NCBI GenBank assembly: GCA_964017045.1
Contig: OZ024794.1
Coordinates: 19,941,117 to 20,005,116 of the forward strand
Source: Omphiscola glabra
Lineage: Eukaryota > Mollusca > Gastropoda > Lymnaeidae
Length of the DNA: 64,000 nt
Direction of reading: 5' to 3'
Shown: positions 58,313 through 64,000 of the stretch, piece after piece
How positions within the stretch are numbered: position 1 is the stretch's first letter
How the letters are laid out: the number at the start of each line of letters is the position of its first letter
The notes under the pieces: generated by a model
Databases searched by the model: none
The model's input: the letters and a program-made list of their open reading frames with translations, nothing else
Told to the model about the DNA's origin: nothing
Translations under genes and position numbers: made by a program

Positions 58313-58424
58313 TGTCCCTCCCACTGAAATGTGTTAAAGGCTATGAGTACACATTATTCCCAACATACTCATTCGCGAAATTCACTCTGTACAAATATCA
58401 CTCAAGCTACCACATGGCACTGAA

Positions 58425-58745
58425 TTCATTAAATAAAATTCCCGAAAACTGCGCTAAATATAAATCTAGTGCGTTTGGTGCGTAAAATGTTCTTTTGTTT
58501 TACCAATTATTGATGTAATAACCCTGCAGTTTAAAAGTGGGAAAGTGGGAGGAACATTAGAATATTAATATTGTTCACGGGCGGTGGCGTACCGGGGGGT
58601 GGGGGGTAGCACTACTTGGCAATCTTATAAAGTGCGTTACTTGAATGCATATTTTGTCAAGCAACTTTAGTAGATGGGAAGTTCACGCATTGCGGCCACG
58701 ATTGTTCTGCGGACTATGGCTATAAATAAGCTAGTGTCACTATGT
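58425..58745 (+). repeat. Dispersed repeat family S, copy 2
   Basis: gcgctaaatataaatc, agaatattaatattgttcac, gtgcgttacttgaatgcata and ttttgtcaagcaactttagt + agatg match 13800-14190 in order and orientation. Confidence 0.65.
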
Positions 58746-59064
58746 AAACCTTATATCAATAGCACACAATATAAAAGTCCCTTTCATAGTACCAAACAGC
58801 GTGTGACTTTGTGTTAAACAGACGAGAAATTTAAAATTCCTGCACTAAATGGATTTCTTTTAAATGGCTTATAGTATATTTTGTTATATTTACCAAAACG
58901 GAATCAAATTAAATCCGATAATATATATCTTCCTATATGCTAATAATAGCTGAATACCCTAGTCTCGCCAGGTTTTTTTTATAGAGAGAAATATAGAAAT
59001 TATATGAAATCTTTAATTATTTAAAACTTAATGGATATTTGTATTTGGAAAGTGCAGATATAGA
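58746..59064. other. Unique AT-rich DNA
   Basis: Nothing recognised. Confidence 0.4.
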
Positions 59065-59510
59065 GCCACTATGATGGATGAGGCAATTTGATGGATGAGC
59101 CACTATGATGGATGAGGCAATTTGATGGATGAGCCACTATGATGGATGAGCCAATTTGATGGATGAGCCACTATGATGGATGAGCAAATTTGATGGATGA
59201 ACCACTATGATGGATGACACAATTTGATGGATGAACCACTATGATGGATAAGGCATTTTGATGGACGAGCCACTACGATGGATGACACAATTCGATGGAC
59301 GAGCCACTACGATGGATGACACAATTTGATGGACGAGCCACTATGATGGATGTGGCATTTTGATGGACGAGCCACTACGATGGATGAGCCAATTTGATGG
59401 ACGAGCCACTACGATGGATGAGCCAATTTGATGGATGAGCCACTACGATGGATGACACAATTTGATGGATGAACCACTATGATGGATATGGCAATTTGAT
59501 GGATGAGTCA
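59065..59510. repeat. 34-bp (2 x 17) minisatellite, about 13 units
   Basis: cactatgatggatgaggcaa + tttgatggatgagc repeats at 34 bases. Each unit contains two gatggatgag half-units. Confidence 0.92.
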
Positions 59511-60012
59511 TAGGAGAGGAAGGTCAAGCACCATCAAGCAATGGATAACCCAACAACAGTTTGCTTGTGCCATCTGGACTTTAAGAAAAGCCGCTGAGAA
59601 TTTGACCCAACGCTTCTAATAGCTTCGTGATGATGGTAGACTGTTGTTTTTTTCAGCGGTGAGTTTTTTGTTTTGTTTTTGTAAACGTGTTTAAAAACTA
59701 ATTCAGAAAGCTTAACTACGTAAGGAACTTCTCTGAGGTATTCGCGATTAACATTGGCTAAGCTAGGGTCACAAGACGAACGGTGAAGGAAGGCCAAACT
59801 GCTTATTAAGCGTTTGGTTAAAAATTTAAAATACTACATTTTTTCTGAGGGCACCAAGCATTCAAACATGCCATGAACAAAATTGATTATAACAAAACAT
59901 CAGAAAGGCTTAGCCAATACATCAATCCGATGTTTAAAATGGTCATGATCGATTTTCGACGTACGAAATAACATATATATTGGTTTATACCTAATAAAAC
60001 AACTGACAAATC
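59511..60012. other. Unique DNA
   Basis: The minus-strand frame 59534-59797 is unrecognised. No gene called. Confidence 0.4.
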
Positions 60013-60744
60013 AAAACCTGAGATATCTCAATAAAAAAACGATAAATCAATACCTGAGATATCTCAGTTTAAAAAAACGATACATCAATACCTGAGATAT
60101 CTCAGTTTGAAAAAACGATACATCAATACCTGAGATATCTCAGTTTAAAAAAACGATAAATCAATACCTGAGATATCTCAATAAAAAAACGATAAATCAA
60201 TACCTGAGATATCTCAGTTTTAAAAAAAGATACATCAATACCTGAGATATCTCAGTTTAAAAAAACGATAAATCAATACCTGAGATATCTCAGTTTAAAA
60301 AAACGATACATCAATATCTGAGATATCTCAGTTTTAAAAAACGATAAATCAATACCTTAGATATCTCAATAAAAAAACGATAAATCAATACCTGAGATAT
60401 CTCAGTTTTAAAAAAAGATACATCAATACCTGAGATATCTCAGTTTAAAAAAACGATAAATCAATACCTGAGATATCTCAGTTTAAAAAAACGATACATC
60501 AATATCTGAGATATCTCAGTTTAAAAAAACGATAAATCAATACCTGAGATATCTCAATAAAAAAACGATAAATCAATACCTGAGATATCTCAGTTTTAAA
60601 AAAAGATACATCAATACCTGAGATATCTCAGTTTAAAAAAACGATAAATCAATATCTGAGATATCTCAGTTTAAAAAAACGATAAATCAATATCTGAGAT
60701 ATCTCCAAAAAAACAAACGATACATCAATACCTGAGATATCTCA
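60013..60744. repeat. About 38-bp palindrome-bearing minisatellite, 20 units
   Basis: aatacctgagatatctcagt + ttaaaaaaacgatacatc repeats about 20 times, with a shorter 35-bp form ending ataaaaaaacgataaatc. Most units hold the 14-bp perfect palindrome CTGAGATATCTCAG. The short form recurs every fifth unit, at about 188-bp spacing, giving a higher-order repeat. Confidence 0.93.
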
Positions 60745-61225
60745 AAGTTTCTATTGTTACTCATTTAAAGAAAGAAAGTAAAAAAAAAAGGTTTTCGCAA
60801 AAACCTTTACATAAAAATTTTTGCTTAAATTTATGTAATTGTACGTGATTTATTATTTATGTGATTGTAGAAACTGATTGTCGGTATGGGAATGGTTTTA
60901 TCATACTTAGCGCATATAAATCAGATTACGCTCAGGACCGGACTATCACAGGCAGTTCACATTTTTAAATTAACAAGTGGTTATGTAATGGCTAATCTGA
61001 TGGCGAAAAAAACTTTCATTTTCCCCTACAAAAATACATTTTATAGTCTTTCCGTCCAGACTTGTGTATTTTCTCCAAAACTGTTTGTTTGTTTTATCGT
61101 GCATAGATATGACTACAAGTCTTACGAAATCATAGCATCATATTTCCTTCATCTTCCCCTTGACAAAAAGGGACAAACATTTGGTGTGTGTGTGGGGGGG
61201 GGGGGGTTGAGATGGAGTTGAATAT
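60745..61225. other. Unique AT-rich DNA
   Basis: The open frame 60886-61221 (+) is unrecognised and runs into a G run (61194-61206). Not called. Confidence 0.4.
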
Positions 61226-61229
61226 TTGA

Positions 61230-61410
61230 AAAAAATGTATTTTCATCAGCAACGAGTCTATGTGCCAAGTATCAGCTGAATTACATGTCGGGAAGTGTGT
61301 CAATTAGCAGTCCGAAGATTTTACCCCCAAGAAAGAAATACACGTACTGTTACGTTAAATGCACACACAAAAATGCGTATAAAGGATTTAAAGTTTAAAC
61401 ATTTTGTAGG
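61230..61410. repeat. Rearranged piece of dispersed repeat family R
   Basis: catcagcaacgagtctatgt + gccaagtatcagctga is family R sequence on the minus strand, whereas cacgtactgttacg ... aaaaatgcgtataaagga just to the right matches family R on the plus strand. The two parts are inverted relative to the copies at 14707-16440. Confidence 0.55.
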
Positions 61411-62103
61411 GGTTTCTTGTAATTAGCTTATTGGCGTGAAATTAGTTTTGGGTTGTTATATGGTAGACAAAATCTTAAGACGCTATAGTGGAAGAAACGT
61501 AAACATATATTTATAGACTCTTCTTAAAAATGAGGTACGTTTTCATCACTATTTTACTAATACAAGTTTCAATGGCGTTGAAAATTCTGGGACTTTTCTT
61601 TTTTAGTATACAATCCATAAAAACTAGATTTAGTTACATAAAGGGGGGGGGGGAATGTTTAGATATTGAAACTTCACTTGAACAGGTGGTTAGTAGCGAA
61701 ATAAGTCTTTCTTTATTATCCCGGTAACACCAGGTCAAATTTTCTATTATAAATAATGTGATGTCCGTTCAAAAAAAATGTTTCTGTCTCTGGATGGATA
61801 GCACTGCTGCCTTTGATATTCCCAGTCTAAGAATTATAGTCGGGTGTAAGCCAAAGAAAGTGCTGCGATGCGCCTACGAAGTATACAGATGGTCGATCTT
61901 TCCAAATGAACACCAGGAATGCGTCTGTTTGCCCATTGCTTAATATCGTAGTTGCATTTTTGAAAATTTATAAAAGTTTGATAACGCTCGATGGAGACAG
62001 ATTTGCGGGCCAGGATGATGTGCTTTTGGAAGTCTCTTTCTATGGTGCATGTACGAGGATCCAGAGTTGTATAATAACGAGTGGCTAAGCGGCAAAAGCC
62101 ACA
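61411..62103. other. Unique DNA, unrecognised open frames
   Basis: The plus frame 61758-61943 (ending ...SIFPNEHQECVCLPIA) and minus frame 61834-62112 are not low-complexity but match nothing I know. A host exon here is possible but unsupported. Confidence 0.35.
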
Positions 62104-62111
62104 GTCACTCA

Positions 62112-62356
62112 CAGAGGCGTAGCATAAGGGGGGGCAGGGGTACAGATGTACCCGGGCGCCAGCTAGTTAGGGGCGCCAAAATGTGCTTTGGTATTATTTT
62201 ATTGATAAAAATAATGGGTTTGAGAGTTGAACAAAGGAAAAGAGGGCGCTTTAAAATGAATCTTGTCCCCGGGCGCGAATCTTGTCCCCGGGCGCGAATC
62301 TTGTCCCCGGGCGCGAATCTTGTCCCCGGGCGCCAAACACTCTAGCTACGCCACTG
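62112..62356 (+). mobile_element. CAGAGGCGTAG-type hAT-like element with TSD and internal 19-bp repeat
   Basis: Ends cagaggcgtagc and gctacgccactg are inverted repeats with one mismatch. The flanking 8-mers gtcactca (62104-62111) and ttcactca (62357-62364) match at 7 of 8. The interior includes four tandem copies of gaatcttgtccccgggcgc (62258-62333). Copies at 8501 (reversed) and 53896 share the interior. Confidence 0.88.
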
Positions 62357-62364
62357 TTCACTCA

Positions 62365-62793
62365 CTGATCGATTCGACTTTCTCTTCCGTTGTCAGGTTA
62401 CCTGTCCAGGCGCTTGTTACTCGGTGATCTCTTTTGGTTTGATCTCGCTGGTTATTGTTCTTCCACCTTTTTCAAACAACTTCATCATTTACTTTCAAAA
62501 CGTATGAGCGTATACATTTCTCAACTGTTGTTACTTTTTCCACATTGGAGAGACCCATTTTCAACAACAAAATCACAACATTTAATAAGTTTCCCTGATT
62601 TTGGCTTTGCCGTGCTTTATAAAATTGTACGTGACTCAAAGAAGGTTGCTGTCCCCTGACTTAAAAGTTTCAGTTTCTGCCGAATATCAGACGCTCATTA
62701 ACTTTGTCTGTGGCATATTTTATTAATGTTGAGCGTGCGCTTAAAGTCCAGATTTAATACGCAAGTATTATTGTAATGCAGAGGTAGCCCAGA
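62365..62793. other. Unique DNA
   Basis: The plus frame 62390-62659 is unrecognised. No gene called. Confidence 0.4.
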
Positions 62794-62940
62794 CGACTAA
62801 ATATCACTGCCGGAAGAGCTGTAGGCGACTAAATATCACTGGCAGAAGAGCTGTAGGCGACTAAATATCACTGGCAGAAGAGGTACAAGTGACTAAATAT
62901 CACTGACAGAAGAGGTACCGGCGACTAAATATCAATTTAG
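62794..62940. repeat. 32-bp tandem repeat, 4-5 units
   Basis: gactaaatatcactggcaga + agagctgtaggc repeats four and a half times. Confidence 0.9.
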
Positions 62941-64000
62941 GCATAATGTGGTGGGTGTCCTGTTCATATTCGGCTGTTTTCCAACTTAGTGTTTCACTTT
63001 CAATTTCCTAATATTCATATGGAAAAATAATGAATCTTCAGTCTTTGAATTTTCCTTCAAAATTTTTGTATGCCCTCTCAAAAATGTAATCGATTCTAGT
63101 AGTCGATGAGCAAGATGTAATCGTAATGGTCAGCCCACATCCGCTGCCGGTGAGTCTCTTATTAAGGTTTCATTTGTGGCAAGCCCCTGGGACCAAGTAA
63201 TCGGATTATCCAGTGGTATAATTAGAGCAGTACTAGGTCAGGCCTTTATTACCACAACATTGCTGACTTCTTAGCTTTGCCAAGTTTCTACGCGACTTAT
63301 TTAATGTTTGGCTTGTTAAACCTTGTTGCATTATCTGCCCCCATTTTTTAGTTATTTTCTTTCGTTATTGTTTTGTTGTTGTTTTATTATATTTTTTTTT
63401 GTATTATTTTGTTAGCGAATTAAAAAAAAATTACTTTGTATCTTAAGAAAGTAAAATGTGTTCAGCTGTAATGCATGTTCACAAACAAAAGTATCGTTCT
63501 AAATTAACACTTTGTAATTAATTGATGAGTTTAATCCAAGCCCCTGGCATTGTGAGTTTGATTTACTTCCGGTCAATTACTGGAAGTTAACTTGCGTATT
63601 CTCAGTCTGTTGTCAAGATAGGAAGGAAGAGAGCAGAGAGCCTCTAGAGGAAACGAGCAAAGCCCCTTGACCCAAATTCGAGCAGTAATCATACACGTCA
63701 AGGAGGAAGTAGAAGATTTTCTTTACATCATTTGATTTCTATTCTTCTTCGCGTGGAATTATTTCGTTTGATTTTCATTATATATATATATATAAGAATG
63801 GCTTGGTTGGCCAGAACGCCAAAGAAGCTATTGATTTAAAAACTTTTGGAAACTTTAAAACAATCATAGTGATTTTCTATTATTTTAGGGAAATTTAATA
63901 ATTTTAAATGCGCAAAAAATAAAATATTTCCGCTTTTATTTTAGTAAATGTTTGAATTTTATTTTAATAAATTACAAATACATTTAAAGTAGGAACTAAG
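62941..64000. other. Unique AT-rich DNA to the window end
   Basis: A (TA)n tract at about 63779-63794 and T runs. No gene recognised. Confidence 0.45.

Noticed and set aside
57744..58324. Three overlapping 180-202-codon minus-strand ORFs rich in Cys
   Set aside because: They are the three readings of one 19-bp repeat with no minus-strand stop; 19 is not a multiple of three, so all frames give the same peptide cycle.
61530..61727. Secreted peptide with a hydrophobic start (MRYVFITILLIQ)
   Set aside because: The frame crosses a poly-G tract and AT-rich DNA; hydrophobicity follows from T-rich codons, and there is no recognisable mature peptide.

Overview
This is animal genomic DNA, most likely from a gastropod mollusc and plausibly a freshwater pulmonate snail. 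It is intron- and intergene-like, AT-rich, shows no operon-like gene packing, and is crowded with minisatellites, tRNA-headed SINEs, RTE-type LINEs and short hAT-type inverted-repeat elements. The mollusc call is inference: the LINE C-termini and the SPIN-like hAT elements resemble families I associate with molluscs, and SPIN has been reported from the pond snail Lymnaea stagnalis. I recognise no complete host protein-coding gene. The best host-gene candidate is a CpG-rich promoter and first-exon-like segment at about 13.34-13.67 kb (+). The only convincing long protein gene is the 1001-codon endonuclease/reverse transcriptase of a full-length LINE at 46.2-49.6 kb (-).

Layout. 0.1-8.5 kb: unique AT-rich DNA, a 30-bp minisatellite, one SPIN-like hAT element, one SINE, an orphan LINE leader and a 21-bp (7-codon) minisatellite. 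8.5-14.5 kb: two related CAG(T/A)GGCGTAG-type short elements, a second SPIN-like element, 29-bp and other arrays, and the promoter-like island. 14.7-16.4 kb: repeat family R, with a 46-bp VNTR grown inside one copy. 17-21.2 kb: several hAT-type elements (three with 8-bp target duplications), and a SINE with a 37-bp VNTR grown inside it. 21.35-22.4 kb: a 21-bp array. 23.6-31.7 kb: many short arrays (46, 36, 16, 33, 21, 45 and about 31 bp) and one OC1-like element. 32.93-42.79 kb: one huge 57-bp satellite of about 173 units with higher-order structure. 43.4-49.6 kb: a SPIN-like element, a LINE tail, and the intact RTE-type LINE. 50.5-53.4 kb: small arrays and unique DNA. 53.43-57.31 kb: one SINE split by a 3436-bp hAT-type insertion that itself holds further insertions. 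57.7-64 kb: 19-bp, 34-bp and palindromic 38-bp arrays, and another hAT-type element with target duplication.

The shared theme is mobile-element traffic and tandem amplification, not a gene pathway. Two arrays clearly grew from segments of dispersed repeats, at least seven hAT-type insertions carry 8-bp target duplications, and the LINE carries a perfect 14-bp one. Long open frames inside the arrays follow mainly from repeat units that lack stop codons (several also have periods divisible by three), and I do not call them genes.
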